Assembly: GCA_027623815.1 (NCBI GenBank)
Contig: JAQBUV010000004.1
Span: forward strand, 1-64,000
Source: Casp-Chloro-G3 sp002816715
GTDB taxonomy: Bacteria > Chloroflexota > Dehalococcoidia > Lucifugimonadales > UBA3495
DNA: 64,000 bases
Reading direction: 5' to 3'
Of the stretch, positions 50,550-59,064 are shown piece after piece (positions within the stretch are counted from its first letter, which is position 1; every line of letters starts with the position of its first letter). The notes beneath the pieces were generated by a model. It was not told the DNA's origin and ran no database searches. It was given only the letters and a program-made list of their open reading frames with translations. The position numbers and the translations under genes were made by a program.

Positions 50550-51791
50550 ATGTTGGAAACCAAAGTAGTCCAGGTAACTGGCCGCGGCTCTAGTGTGAAC
50601 CTGGATATCGATGATTCCGTCCTATTTGATGATGTAATCAAGGGGCTGGGGAATCACCTGTCCGCCAACCGTTTGATGTATTCCAAAGGCACAATCACAG
50701 TCAATGTCGGACGTCGGATGCTGGACAAGGAAGAGCTGACTCAGATCAAGCATCTTATTGAAAAAGAGTCTGGGGTCACTGTGTCCCGGTTCTGGTGCCC
50801 ACCCAATGTTCTTGAAGAAGCGCTTTCCGAGAACATGGGCTTCGGCGTGGCGGTCTCTCCCAGGGAAGAGCGCGCGCGAAAAGAGCCAGTCGGCGGGGAA
50901 ATTGCCCACAATGACCCCCGGTTTTTCCAGAAACCTGAACCTACCCAGCCGGATGGCCCGGTCGGCTTGGAGTTGTGGGCACCTTATATCATGGAATTGC
51001 CTCAGCGGGTCGAGGATGAGAAACCCTCAATTGATGAGAAACCGTCAATCATTGAAGATCCCGTGGTGGTTGACGACCAGGTTGTGGAGGCACCTACCCA
51101 GAACGCTGTTGCCGTGGAAACCGTTGCCGTGGATACGGTTAATGTGGATACGGTTGCCGTGGAGGAAGCAACTGAGGCTGAGGCCGATGAAGTTTCCCAC
51201 CCTGAGCGTGAAGTAGATCAGCCGGAACTAGTTGATGTCTCATCCGCCGAGGGCAAGCAGAACCAGTCGCCGAAAGGCGATGAAGCTACCAATGGCGCGA
51301 CTGGCGCGACTATCGAGACCAAGTGGCAGGTGGTCGGCAAGGCCGAGGTCACTCCGGTCAGAAGAATTGAACCGGCAGAAGAGGCAGGAGACCTGTCTGG
51401 GCTGAATCGGGGCAATGAAGCCCTACTGATCAAGACCCATTGCCGTTCTGGGGAAGTGATTCGCTATCCAGGGGACGTGGTGGTAATGGCCGACGTCAAT
51501 CCGGGCAGTGAGATCATCGCCGACGGCGACATTTTAGTCTTTGGGAGCCTGCGGGGCTTTGCCCATGCGGGAGCTAGCGGTGACATTCAGGCCACGATTG
51601 TCGCTCAGAACTTCGAGACCCCTCGACTACAGATCGGACCCTTTGTGGGGATAGACCCCAAACCCAAGAAGCGATCCAAATCCAATAATAGCGATCCCAG
51701 GATAGCCTACGTGCGTCGAAGATCGGTTTACGTCGCGCCATACACCGGGCGGTTCGGGGGGCATAGTGGAGGAACATTGTATGACGGGTAG
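50550..51791 (+). CDS. minC: Septum site-determining protein MinC with a long acidic linker
   Basis: Inhibitor of FtsZ ring assembly, recruited by MinD. 413 residues instead of the usual 220-270. The C-terminal beta-helix domain is clear (about residues 285-365): TKTHCRSGEVIRYPGDVV-like IKTHCRSGEVIRYPGDV, PGSEIIADGDILVFGSLRG, AHAGASGDIQATIVAQNF and LQIG. The N-terminus (1-100) is a divergent FtsZ-binding domain (LNLDIDDSVLFDDVIKGLG-like). Between them, residues about 125-265 form an acidic, Val/Glu-rich spacer with short repeats such as DEKPSI and VAVDTV/NVDTV. The gene overlaps minD by 11 bases. Confidence 0.9.
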   Translation: MLETKVVQVTGRGSSVNLDIDDSVLFDDVIKGLGNHLSANRLMYSKGTITVNVGRRMLDKEELTQIKHLIEKESGVTVSRFWCPPNVLEEALSENMGFGVAVSPREERARKEPVGGEIAHNDPRFFQKPEPTQPDGPVGLELWAPYIMELPQRVEDEKPSIDEKPSIIEDPVVVDDQVVEAPTQNAVAVETVAVDTVNVDTVAVEEATEAEADEVSHPEREVDQPELVDVSSAEGKQNQSPKGDEATNGATGATIETKWQVVGKAEVTPVRRIEPAEEAGDLSGLNRGNEALLIKTHCRSGEVIRYPGDVVVMADVNPGSEIIADGDILVFGSLRGFAHAGASGDIQATIVAQNFETPRLQIGPFVGIDPKPKKRSKSNNSDPRIAYVRRRSVYVAPYTGRFGGHSGGTLYDG

Positions 51792-52599
51792 GACCATAGT
51801 CATCACCTCAGGAAAGGGTGGTGTGGGCAAGACCACCACAACGGCCAATATTGGCACCGGACTGGCCATGCGCGGCCATCAGGTTGTCGTTATTGACACC
51901 GACATCGGCCTGCGTAACTTGGATGTAGTGATGGGGCTGGAAAATCGGATTGTCTACGATTTAGTTGACATAATCGAAGGCAAGTGCAAAATGCATCAGG
52001 GAATGATTCGAGACAAGAATAAGCTTGAATTGTTTCTGATTCCGGCCGCCCAGACCCGGGACAAGAACTGCATCAACCCGGAGCAAATGAAGGAATTGTG
52101 CGCCAAACTGGAGCGCGAGTTCGACTATGTGCTCATTGACTGTCCGGCTGGAATTGAGCAGGGTTTTAAGAACGCCATCGCCGCCGCCCAGGAAGCGATA
52201 CTGGTCACGACTCCAGAGGTGTCGGCCATCCGCGACGCCGACCGGGTGATAGGCCTATTAGAATCCGAGGGGCTGCACCGCCCCAGGCTGATCATCAACC
52301 GGATCAGGCCCGGCATGGTCAAGCGCGGCGACATGATGGACAAGGACGATATCACTGAGTTACTGGCCATCGACATACTGGGCATGGTGCCCGCAGACGA
52401 CCGTTTGATCATTGCCACCAATCAGGGCGTCCCGGTGATTTATGACAAACGCGCGCCGTCGGGATTGGCGTTCTCCCGAATCGCAGCCAGGATTGACGGC
52501 GAGGATATTCCTCTAATGGACTTGGGGCCTAAAAATGGCATTATGGACAAAGTAAAAGAAATCATGGGTATCAATCGGGGTGCGTATTCCAATGCGTGA
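51781..52599 (+). CDS. minD: Septum site-determining ATPase MinD
   Basis: Membrane-binding ATPase that positions MinC and is released by MinE. 272 residues from ATG 51781, with GGAGG 8 bases upstream. Deviant Walker A SGKGGVGKTTTTANIG at residues 10-25, switch I DTDIGLRNLDVVMGLENRIV, switch II DCPAGIEQGF, and the C-terminal amphipathic targeting helix region NGIMDKVKEIMGIN. Overlaps minE by 8 bases. Confidence 0.97.
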   Translation: MTGRTIVITSGKGGVGKTTTTANIGTGLAMRGHQVVVIDTDIGLRNLDVVMGLENRIVYDLVDIIEGKCKMHQGMIRDKNKLELFLIPAAQTRDKNCINPEQMKELCAKLEREFDYVLIDCPAGIEQGFKNAIAAAQEAILVTTPEVSAIRDADRVIGLLESEGLHRPRLIINRIRPGMVKRGDMMDKDDITELLAIDILGMVPADDRLIIATNQGVPVIYDKRAPSGLAFSRIAARIDGEDIPLMDLGPKNGIMDKVKEIMGINRGAYSNA

Positions 52600-52861
52600 T
52601 TTGATACGATGGGTAGTTACCAGAAAGGAAAACACCAAAAACGCGGCTCGCAACCGTCTGCAAATGGCCTTGATGCGAGACCGTATGGATTTGTCGCCGG
52701 ACATCATCAACGCCTTGAAGATTGACCTGCTGGCGGTGATGTCCCAGTACCTGGTGGTTGGCGACGAGTTCCAGGAATTCGGCATCCGTCGCTTGGACGA
52801 GTCGGTGTTCCTGGTGTCTAATATTCGGGTGAAAGAGTTGCCACGGGCCAACGCTAACTAA
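52592..52861 (+). CDS. minE: Cell division topological specificity factor MinE
   Basis: Stimulates MinD ATP hydrolysis and drives pole-to-pole dynamics. 89 residues. The anti-MinCD region contains NAARNRLQMALMRDRMDLSP (family pattern A-x-x-RL-x-x-x-L-x-x-DR), followed by the dimerisation strand region LLAVMSQYLVVGDEFQEFGI. The ATG at 52592 is preferred to a GTG at 52580. The start lies inside the end of minD, so minC-minD-minE is one operon. Confidence 0.92.
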   Translation: MRDLIRWVVTRKENTKNAARNRLQMALMRDRMDLSPDIINALKIDLLAVMSQYLVVGDEFQEFGIRRLDESVFLVSNIRVKELPRANAN

Positions 52862-52933
52862 CCCAAGATCGTGCGTCTGGCGGTGCCCAGAATCAAACAA
52901 AAGAAGTTCTTAGTCTCCAATGGTGGTAGACAG

Positions 52934-52970
52934 AAAAAGGACGGTCAAGTTCAACTTGGCCGTCCTTTTT
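52934..52970. terminator. Bidirectional terminator after the min operon
   Basis: AAAAAGGACGGTCAAGTT pairs with AACTTGGCCGTCCTTTTT with one G-T wobble; A and T tracts lie on both sides. It lies between minE (plus) and the monooxygenase gene (minus), 22 bases from the end of the latter. Confidence 0.9.
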
Positions 52971-52991
52971 CTTTTAGAGATAACGACTCGG

Positions 52992-53321
52992 TTAATCGGC
53001 TGGGGGACGTTTGATCCATTTCTCAGGGGCAGGATAGACCGGAGTGGCGAGCTGGCGCACGTTCTCAGTGGCGAACCAGTCCTTGCATTCCTCCCGCCAC
53101 TTGGTGAAGTGGGGAGCAGCACGGTGGGCCGCCACCGCGGCATCGTCCCGGTACACTTCGTACAGATGCAAGCGGTTCTCGTCCTCATTATCCTGGAGCA
53201 CATCGAACCGCAGACAGCCCGGCTCGTCATTGTTCGAGCCACGGGCGTCTCCCATCATTGAGGTCATGAATTGGTCTTTGAATCCCGGCTTGATGTTGAT
53301 GGTAACTATCAGGGCTATCAT
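52992..53321 (-). CDS. Antibiotic biosynthesis monooxygenase-domain protein (YgiN-like)
   Basis: 109 residues of the dimeric alpha-beta barrel (ABM) family: MIALIVTINIKPGFKDQF, then GCLRFDVLQDNEDENRLHLY, EVYRDDAAVAAHRAAPHF and W near the C-terminus. Members oxidise quinols or aromatic polyketides without a cofactor, or degrade haem, but the substrate here is unknown. GAGGAGG lies 4 bases before the ATG. Confidence 0.9.
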   Translation of the reverse strand: MIALIVTINIKPGFKDQFMTSMMGDARGSNNDEPGCLRFDVLQDNEDENRLHLYEVYRDDAAVAAHRAAPHFTKWREECKDWFATENVRQLATPVYPAPEKWIKRPPAD

Positions 53322-53473
53322 CCTGCCTCCTCAGTTGTGTAGTTTGGTGTATAGTTTGGTTCGTCCTCAAATGGCCAGCGACATTATAGCTGGGCCTTCA
53401 TAACGGCACAAGTTTGGCGCAAATTTATGGATAAGAATATATGCCTGAAATTGGGCGGTGTGACCGCAAAACA

Positions 53474-53502
53474 ATGACAGCCCCAAACCAACGTTGTAGA
53501 AT
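53474..53502 (+). promoter_or_regulatory. Promoter of the glutaredoxin-like selenoprotein candidate
   Basis: ATGACA (53474-53479), exactly 17 bases, TAGAAT (53497-53502). The same -10 sequence is used by purF. The predicted start of transcription is about 53509, leaving a leader of about 20 bases that holds the GGGAGG ribosome binding site. Confidence 0.6.
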
Positions 53503-53529
53503 GGCCTCACCAATCGCAGGGAGGCTGAT

Positions 53530-53745
53530 ATGGCCGATATACCCATTGTATATACCCTCACTGTTTGACCGGCCAGCGACCGGTTGCGCGACGCGTGGCG
53601 TCGTCAGGGTATCAAATACGAAGAGCGCCGGGTGGACCAGGCTCAGGAGACTCTGGACGAAGCTCTCGACTACGGTGATACTGTGCCGATAATCGTCTAC
53701 CCCGATGGTCGGGTGGAAATCGGTTTTGAAGGACACACCGGTTGA
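53530..53745 (+). CDS. Glutaredoxin-like protein, candidate selenoprotein (UGA at codon 13)
   Basis: 71 codons from ATG 53530, with AGGGAGG 5 bases upstream. The frame reads MADIPIVYTLTV, then TGA (53566-53568), then PASDRLRDAWRRQGIKYEER, and ends in TGA at 53743. This is a complete small glutaredoxin/NrdH-like fold. First strand IPIVYT, active site (U)PAS in place of CPxS/CPxC, helix, second strand IKYEERRVD, and the cis-proline DTVPIIVYPDG near residue 50-60. The internal TGA falls exactly on the first active-site cysteine, the place where selenocysteine replaces cysteine in redox selenoproteins. A hairpin follows at the right distance. A thioredoxin-family gene lies downstream. The alternative is a pseudogene with one nonsense mutation, since no sel genes are in the window. 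Confidence 0.72.
53588..53604 (+). promoter_or_regulatory. SECIS-like hairpin in the coding region
   Basis: GCGACG and CGTCGT pair (5 Watson-Crick pairs plus one G-U) around the loop CGTGG. The loop begins 26 bases after the UGA and has G in its second position. This agrees with the usual bacterial SECIS layout of a stem directly after UGA with an apical loop about 16-37 bases away. A competing CCGG/CCGG stem exists just upstream. Confidence 0.5.
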
Positions 53746-53755
53746 GAGATCGGCT

Positions 53756-53774
53756 GACGGGCTGTACGCCCGTC
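53756..53774 (+). other. Small hairpin between the selenoprotein candidate and the thioredoxin-family gene
   Basis: GACGGGC and GCCCGTC pair perfectly around a 5-base loop. There is no T run, so termination would be weak; processing or partial attenuation is possible. Confidence 0.4.
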
Positions 53775-53833
53775 CTAATATCCAGAAACAAGGCTAACCA
53801 GATAAAGATTTGTCCAATCAGGAGGTGGAGCAG

Positions 53834-54418
53834 ATGGCACGACAGACCAGCGTGGTAACACCGGAGCGGTTTGCGCAGGGATTCACCTACGCCGATTACA
53901 TCAACCAGATTAAGGTGAACAAGGCCCGATTCGAGGATTTCTATAACAACTTCAAGGTTACTCCTGAAGATACCAAGGCATTGCAGACTCTGGAGCAACG
54001 GGCCGACGGCCCCACCAAGATGCTGGTGCTGGGCGAGGACTGGTGCGGCGACGTGATACGGGGCATGCCGGTGTTGGCCAGAATCGCCGAGGCGGGTGGG
54101 CTAGAGATGCGGGTGTTCCCTCGTGACGAACATCAGGACATCATGAATGAGTTTCTGAAGAACGGCGAATGGATGTCCATTCCCGTGGCGGTGTTCTACA
54201 CCAAAGACGACCGCTACATCTGCCATTGGATCGAGCGGCCTGATGTTGCTGACCGGGAAATGCAGGAAATCGAAAAAGCCATTCGGGCGGAGACTCCCGA
54301 CATCAGCGACCAGGACTTTGGTCGAGAGCGTCGCGCCCGCACTGCCGCCAAAGCTGAAGAGTGGCAGCGCGCCAGTGTCACGGAAATCATCGGCTTGCTC
54401 AACCGGAGCCTGGGCTAG
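53834..54418 (+). CDS. Thioredoxin-family protein
   Basis: 194 residues from ATG 53834, preceded by AGGAGG 9 bases upstream (a TTG at 53810 is less likely). An N-terminal helical part (TYADYINQIKVNKARFEDF) leads to a thioredoxin fold with the core strand PTKMLVLGEDWCGDVIRGMP, where the usual CxxC is reduced to WCGD, a single cysteine. The cis-proline region is MSIPVAVFY. This arrangement is typical of the thioredoxin-like family that begins with LxxDWCxD. A C-terminal helix is charged. Its position after the glutaredoxin-like gene suggests a shared redox role. Confidence 0.85.
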   Translation: MARQTSVVTPERFAQGFTYADYINQIKVNKARFEDFYNNFKVTPEDTKALQTLEQRADGPTKMLVLGEDWCGDVIRGMPVLARIAEAGGLEMRVFPRDEHQDIMNEFLKNGEWMSIPVAVFYTKDDRYICHWIERPDVADREMQEIEKAIRAETPDISDQDFGRERRARTAAKAEEWQRASVTEIIGLLNRSLG

Positions 54419-54429
54419 AATAATCAAAG

Positions 54430-54450
54430 GGGCGGGCTGCTAACCCGCCC
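54430..54450 (+). terminator. Hairpin after the thioredoxin-family gene
   Basis: GGGCGGG and CCCGCCC pair around a 7-base loop, 11 bases after the stop codon, followed by TTAGACTTTTTC. Confidence 0.65.
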
Positions 54451-54573
54451 TTAGACTTTTTCGAATCTATTTCAAAACCCCTGAGACGCAAAGTTCGCAG
54501 AGATTATTTGGGGTTACTTTCGTTCCGCTCTCACCGTCCCCAGTGGCTCTGCGGTGAGTTTTGAGCTAGTCCC

Positions 54574-55566
54574 TCAGCCTACCGCCAGGCCTCTAACCTC
54601 TTTGGCCGCTTCGGGCAATGGATAAGCTATCCAGGTGGCCCCATCATCGGCAGAGCCGAAGGCCTCACCGTCTCGCGCTACGCAGAACACGTTCCTGGAA
54701 GCGCGCGGGTCGGCCCGCACCGCCATCATGGTGCTGTTGGCCGTAACTCCGACTCCCACCTTTTCAAAAGTCTTGAACAGGTCGCGGCTGCGATAAAGCG
54801 CGCCCTGCTTGCTGCGGGCAGCCGCCCCAATCGACACGAACAACACGTTGGGATCGTAGGGAGCCGCCCACAGGTCGCGGGTGTAGGTGATCTCCGAGTA
54901 CTGCCCAAAATTTACCGGTATCCAGTCGCTGCCCCGGTCTGGCCCAATGAATGGCCCCTGCCTGGTGGTGATAAACACGGTGTGCGGTGATGCCGCCGTG
55001 CACTGGACTCCGTGCAGGTCCAGGGTGTTCTCGCTGGGAGCCAGCGACCCGGTAATTTCATCCCAGGTCTCTCCGCCATCGGAGCTGCGGATTACCCCGG
55101 CTACTTCCAGCGCCGCGTACATCTCGTCGGGGAAGTTGGGGTCGGCGGCCAGACCGATGACTCTGGTTGGGAAGTTCATCTGGCATTCATTGGAACCCAT
55201 CATCGCCGACAGCTTCTGCCAGGAGTCGCCGCTGTTCGTGCTCCGGTAAATTTCTCCGGGGGCAGTGCCCAGGTACATTACACTGGGGTCTCCGGGCCGG
55301 AACAGGAAGGTCCATACTCCCGGCGCGCCCGCCGGATAGTCCAGGCGTTCCCAATGGCTGCCCCGGTCAGAACTGCGATAGGGGCCGTTGTTGGTGCCGA
55401 CGTAAACTATGTCTGGATTTTCCGGATGTACCGCAATGCCCTGGACTTGAACCTGGTTGGGGAGTCCACTGGACAATGTTTCCCACTGGTCAGAGCCTGC
55501 CGAAAGCCGGTACAATCCGCTGTTTTCTGCCCCGACGTATACATTGGCGCTTCCGCTAAAGGCCAT
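54574..55566 (-). CDS. BNR/sialidase-like beta-propeller protein
   Basis: 330 residues made of repeated blades with Asp-box-like motifs: YRSSDRGSHWERLDY, YRSTNSGDSWQKL, IRSSDGGETWDEI, LYRSRDLFKTFEKV and GSADDGATWIAYP. The spacing suggests 6-7 blades, as in VPS10/photosystem-assembly-like and exo-alpha-sialidase-like propellers. No signal peptide is seen, and the catalytic residues of sialidases are not evident, so it may be a binding or scaffold protein. GGGAGG lies about 9 bases before the ATG. Confidence 0.85.
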   Translation of the reverse strand: MAFSGSANVYVGAENSGLYRLSAGSDQWETLSSGLPNQVQVQGIAVHPENPDIVYVGTNNGPYRSSDRGSHWERLDYPAGAPGVWTFLFRPGDPSVMYLGTAPGEIYRSTNSGDSWQKLSAMMGSNECQMNFPTRVIGLAADPNFPDEMYAALEVAGVIRSSDGGETWDEITGSLAPSENTLDLHGVQCTAASPHTVFITTRQGPFIGPDRGSDWIPVNFGQYSEITYTRDLWAAPYDPNVLFVSIGAAARSKQGALYRSRDLFKTFEKVGVGVTANSTMMAVRADPRASRNVFCVARDGEAFGSADDGATWIAYPLPEAAKEVRGLAVG

Positions 55567-55672
55567 GAGCTTTTACCTCCCAAGTTTTCGAAGATAGTAA
55601 TCCGTCCGACCTATTCCAGCAGAAGCAGTGAGGCTTGTCAAATTGGCTGGGGTAACCTCTGCGCCAGCAAAA

Positions 55673-55710
55673 GAAGATCCCCGGCGGTTGGAACTACGCC
55701 GGGGATCTTC
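55673..55710 (-). terminator. Terminator of the purine operon
   Basis: GAAGATCCCCGGCG (55673-55686) and CGCCGGGGATCTTC (55697-55710) form a perfect 14-bp stem. On the minus strand TTTT follows. It lies 39 bases after the end of purS, the last gene of the minus-strand purine cluster. Confidence 0.9.
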
Positions 55711-55748
55711 GATATTCGGGAATTAACTTTGAGATAACCAGGCCAATG

Positions 55749-56006
55749 CTACACTGAGGCCAGTTCCTCCAGTTGGTAGCTAAACTCTTCAATCACCGGG
55801 TTGGCCAGCAGCTTCCGGCACATTTCGGAGACCTGGGCTTCAGCCTGAGACCGTTCCGATTCGTTGACCTGCACTTCCAGGTACTTCCCCAAGCGGACGC
55901 TGGCTACCGATTCAAACCCCAGGGTTTTTAATGCGCCCAGCACTGTCAGCCCCTGGGGGTCGTTGACGGTGGGTTTAAGGGTGACGAACACTTTTGCCAA
56001 AAACAA
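55749..56006 (-). CDS. purS: FGAM synthase subunit PurS
   Basis: 85-residue small subunit of the three-part formylglycinamidine ribonucleotide synthase (PurS-PurQ-PurL). Matches: MFLAKVFVTLKPTVNDPQGL, LGFESVASVRLGKYLEV and the C-terminal NPVIEEFSYQLEEL. The Q and L subunits, which normally follow purS, are not here; a terminator comes instead. Starts 17 bases after the DUF3105 gene. Confidence 0.95.
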   Translation of the reverse strand: MFLAKVFVTLKPTVNDPQGLTVLGALKTLGFESVASVRLGKYLEVQVNESERSQAEAQVSEMCRKLLANPVIEEFSYQLEELASV

Positions 56007-56023
56007 TCAATACTCTCTTTTGC

Positions 56024-56704
56024 TCAGGGCGTGACGCCCGAGTTCAAGCAGGGTATGTTACCCTCGGGCCCCAGCCTGCCGGCGTAATTATCGAAGAAGG
56101 TCTTAATTCGGTCTTTGTCGACGCCTTCCATGGTGTCGGACACGCCCCATGCGGACAGGGCTACTGTGCCCACCGGAATCTTGCTGTAGGCCCGGGTCAC
56201 GCCGGTGACGTTGGCCAGGCCGATGTCGCTCATTACGTCACGAAGCTGGTTGATCTCTTCGGGAGTGCCCAGATTATAGCTGACCACGATATTGCTGTGT
56301 TCCAGATTATGCACGACGCGCTCGTCGGCCAATTCCTCCTCATAGAAGCCGCAGTTGGACCACTGGGGCCAGTGACTGCCAGAGGTGGGCGGGATACTGT
56401 TGTACTCAACCGTCTGAGGCTCTGCCACGTGCGTGACGGTGGGCATAATGTCATGCTGCACGCCTACTCCGTCCACATATGCGGTGGCGGTTCCCGCAGT
56501 GTGTCCTCCAATGCCTCGCTGACCGATGCCCGTCGCGCCCACGGCAAAGCCGCCAATCACCAGCACCGCAATTAAGGCGGACGCGACGATGTACAGCCAG
56601 CTATTTTTCCGGGGACGTGCTCGGGTTGCGGAAAGCGAGGTACCGGCACCCGCGCCGCCGGGCCCGGTTCGGCCTCTGCGCCGACGATGTCTAGACTCTG
56701 GCAA
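56024..56704 (-). CDS. DUF3105 membrane-anchored protein
   Basis: 226 residues. A basic N-terminal cytoplasmic part (RHRRRRGRTGPGG), one transmembrane segment (LYIVASALIAVLVIGGFAVG), then an outer domain with the DUF3105 signature YNSIPPTSGSHWPQWSNCGFY and VVHNLEHSNIVVSYN. Histidines in these motifs could bind metal. The function of the family is unknown. It is embedded between purC and purS, in the same orientation and with gaps of 29 and 17 bases, so it is co-transcribed with purine genes without an obvious reason. Confidence 0.88.
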   Translation of the reverse strand: MPESRHRRRRGRTGPGGAGAGTSLSATRARPRKNSWLYIVASALIAVLVIGGFAVGATGIGQRGIGGHTAGTATAYVDGVGVQHDIMPTVTHVAEPQTVEYNSIPPTSGSHWPQWSNCGFYEEELADERVVHNLEHSNIVVSYNLGTPEEINQLRDVMSDIGLANVTGVTRAYSKIPVGTVALSAWGVSDTMEGVDKDRIKTFFDNYAGRLGPEGNIPCLNSGVTP

Positions 56705-56733
56705 GATAGTTCCCTCCGAATTTGGTGTATACC

Positions 56734-57630
56734 TTAAAGCCGTTCCCCGGTGAGCAGGTAGTAGGCTTCCAAGTATCTTCTTGACGTATTGGCTACCACA
56801 TCATCGGGCAGGGCCGGAGCGGGCGGCTCCTGGTTCCATCCCTGTTCGGTGAGGTAGTCGCGTACAAATTGCTTATCGAAGTTGGGCTGAGACTTGCCTG
56901 GTTCGTAGCCTTTGGCGTCCCAGAAACGGCTGGAGTCAGGGGTCAGCAATTCGTCAATGAGAATCAACTTCCCTTCCAGCAAGCCGAATTCCATCTTGGT
57001 GTCAGCCAAAATGATGCCTTTTTCCTTGGCATAGCTGTCAGCAAAGGAATACACTTCTTTGCTGACTTCTTCCAGTTTCTGGGCCAGCGCAACGCCGACC
57101 ATATCAATGACCTGCTGGCCGGTCATGTTCTGGTCGTGGCCTTCCTCGGCCTTGGTGGTGGGCGTAAACAGCGGCTCCGGGAAAGGGGTGCCTTCCAGCA
57201 TGTTTTTTGGCATGGGCAAACCCCAGACCGTCCCTTGCCTTCGATACTCAGACCACGCTGAGCCGGTGATGTAGCCCCGCACAATGCATTCCATGTCGAT
57301 GCGCTCGGCTTTCTTGACGATCATGGCTTGCTCCGCTAGATCAGCGGGAAGATTATCAATTACCTCGCTATCTCCGTATCGATTGGCAACATCCGGGTCG
57401 TCGGCCAGGCAGATCAGATGGTTGGGAACGATGTGCTCGGTCTTTTCGAACCAGAATGCCGAAATACGGTTCAACACCTTGCCCTTGCCAGGGATGCCGG
57501 TGGGGAGCACCACATCAAAGGCCGAGATGCGGTCGGTGGCTATCATCAGCAGGGTGTTCTCATCGACAGAGTAGGTGTCGCGCACCTTGCCTCGGTGGAG
57601 AAAGTTTGGAAGTTTAGTTTCTAAGTACAT
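56734..57630 (-). CDS. purC: SAICAR synthetase
   Basis: Phosphoribosylaminoimidazole-succinocarboxamide synthase, which joins CAIR and aspartate with ATP. 298 residues, of the longer (yeast-like) type. Motifs: RGKVRDTYSVDENTLLMIAT, DRISAFDVVLPTGIPGKGKV, RGYITGSAWSEYRRQGTVWG and LILIDELLTPDSSRFW. ATG 57630 follows a TTG at 57633; AAGGAC lies upstream. Confidence 0.96.
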   Translation of the reverse strand: MYLETKLPNFLHRGKVRDTYSVDENTLLMIATDRISAFDVVLPTGIPGKGKVLNRISAFWFEKTEHIVPNHLICLADDPDVANRYGDSEVIDNLPADLAEQAMIVKKAERIDMECIVRGYITGSAWSEYRRQGTVWGLPMPKNMLEGTPFPEPLFTPTTKAEEGHDQNMTGQQVIDMVGVALAQKLEEVSKEVYSFADSYAKEKGIILADTKMEFGLLEGKLILIDELLTPDSSRFWDAKGYEPGKSQPNFDKQFVRDYLTEQGWNQEPPAPALPDDVVANTSRRYLEAYYLLTGERL

Positions 57631-57692
57631 CAATGTCCTTCTTTAACTATACGTTATTCAGTTGGAAACGGACACACCGCCAGTGTATCCGG

Positions 57693-59003
57693 TTAGGCGG
57701 AAACCTTTGACTTGAGGAGCCCAATGCGCAAGAAAGTATCGTCAATATAGCGAGTGTAGTACCCGTAATCGAATATTTCTTCCATCTCTTCTAGAGACAA
57801 ATACGTTTGGGCTTCCGGGTCGGATTTTAACAATTCCCGGAAATCCTGATTGTCGTCCCAACTGCGCATGGCGTTGCGCTGCACAATTTTGTAGGCGTCC
57901 TCCCGGGACAGGCCCTTGTCCACCAGGGTGAGCAGGGTGCGCTGGCTGAAGACCAGGCCCCGGCTGCTTTCAATGTTGGCCCACATACGGTCGCTGAATA
58001 CCCGCAGGTCTTTAACTATGCGCGTGAAGATGCTCAAGATGTAGTCCAAGGCCAAGCAGGAGTCGGGCAGGATGATCCGCTCGGCGGAGGAGTGACTGAT
58101 ATCCCGCTCGCCCCACAGAGCCACGTTTTCCAGCGCGGTAACGCTATTGCCCCGTATCAGCCGGGCTAGCCCGCAAATCCGCTCGGCCAGCTCCGGGTTG
58201 CGCTTGTGGGGCATGGACGACGAGCCGGTCTGCCCGGAGCCGAATGGTTCTTCCAATTCGTGAATCTCGGTGCGCTGTAATCCGCGAATCTCAGTGGCGA
58301 ACTTCTCCAGCGAAGCGGCGATCAACGCCAGGGTGCAGATGAAGTGGGCATACCGGTCGCGCTGGATGACCTGGTTGGACACTGGGGCCACTTGCAGTCC
58401 CAGGCGCTGACAGACTATCTCCTCGACGTTGGGCGGCAGGGTGGCGTGGGTGCCCACCGCGCCCGATATCTTGCCGACGCGGATATCTTCACAGGCGTTC
58501 ACCAGCCGGGCCCGTTGTCGGCGCAATTCATCCCACCACAGGGCCAGCTTCAAGCCAAAGGTCATTGGCTCGGCGTGGACACCGTGAGTGCGGCCCATCA
58601 TCATGGTGTCTTTGTACTTGACCGCCTGAGTTGCCAGCGTTTGGATGGCCGCATCCATTTCCTGCAACATCAAGTCGCCCGCCTCCACCATCTGAAGGGC
58701 CTGAGCGGTGTCCAGCATATCCGAGGAGGTCATGCCCAGGTGCAGCCAGCGTCCTTCCGGGCCCAGACTCTCGGTGATTGAGGTCAGGAAGGCGGTCACG
58801 TCGTGACGGGTGGTCTCGAAAATCTCCATCATCCGCTGATGGTTGTACTTGGCCTCACGCAGCCGGGCCATGTCCTCTGTCGGAATAACGCCTTCCTCGG
58901 TCCAGGCTTCGGCCACCGCCAGCTCAACGTCCAGCCATTTCTGGTATTTGTTTTCGTCGGACCAGACCCGCTTCATGGCGGGACGGGAATACCGGTCAAT
59001 CAA
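57693..59003 (-). CDS. purB: Adenylosuccinate lyase
   Basis: Cleaves SAICAR to AICAR and adenylosuccinate to AMP. 436 residues. Features: N-terminal [20 protein letters not shown], the catalytic histidine in [17 protein letters not shown], and the superfamily signature [16 protein letters not shown] near residue 263. TTG start at 59003 with GGAG 8 bases upstream. It lies between the HAD phosphatase gene and purC. Confidence 0.97.
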   Translation of the reverse strand: MIDRYSRPAMKRVWSDENKYQKWLDVELAVAEAWTEEGVIPTEDMARLREAKYNHQRMMEIFETTRHDVTAFLTSITESLGPEGRWLHLGMTSSDMLDTAQALQMVEAGDLMLQEMDAAIQTLATQAVKYKDTMMMGRTHGVHAEPMTFGLKLALWWDELRRQRARLVNACEDIRVGKISGAVGTHATLPPNVEEIVCQRLGLQVAPVSNQVIQRDRYAHFICTLALIAASLEKFATEIRGLQRTEIHELEEPFGSGQTGSSSMPHKRNPELAERICGLARLIRGNSVTALENVALWGERDISHSSAERIILPDSCLALDYILSIFTRIVKDLRVFSDRMWANIESSRGLVFSQRTLLTLVDKGLSREDAYKIVQRNAMRSWDDNQDFRELLKSDPEAQTYLSLEEMEEIFDYGYYTRYIDDTFLRIGLLKSKVSA

Positions 59004-59064
59004 TTTAATTTCTCCAAATAATATGCATGCCGCATGAAAATAGGGTCAACGGGAAATACGAGCA

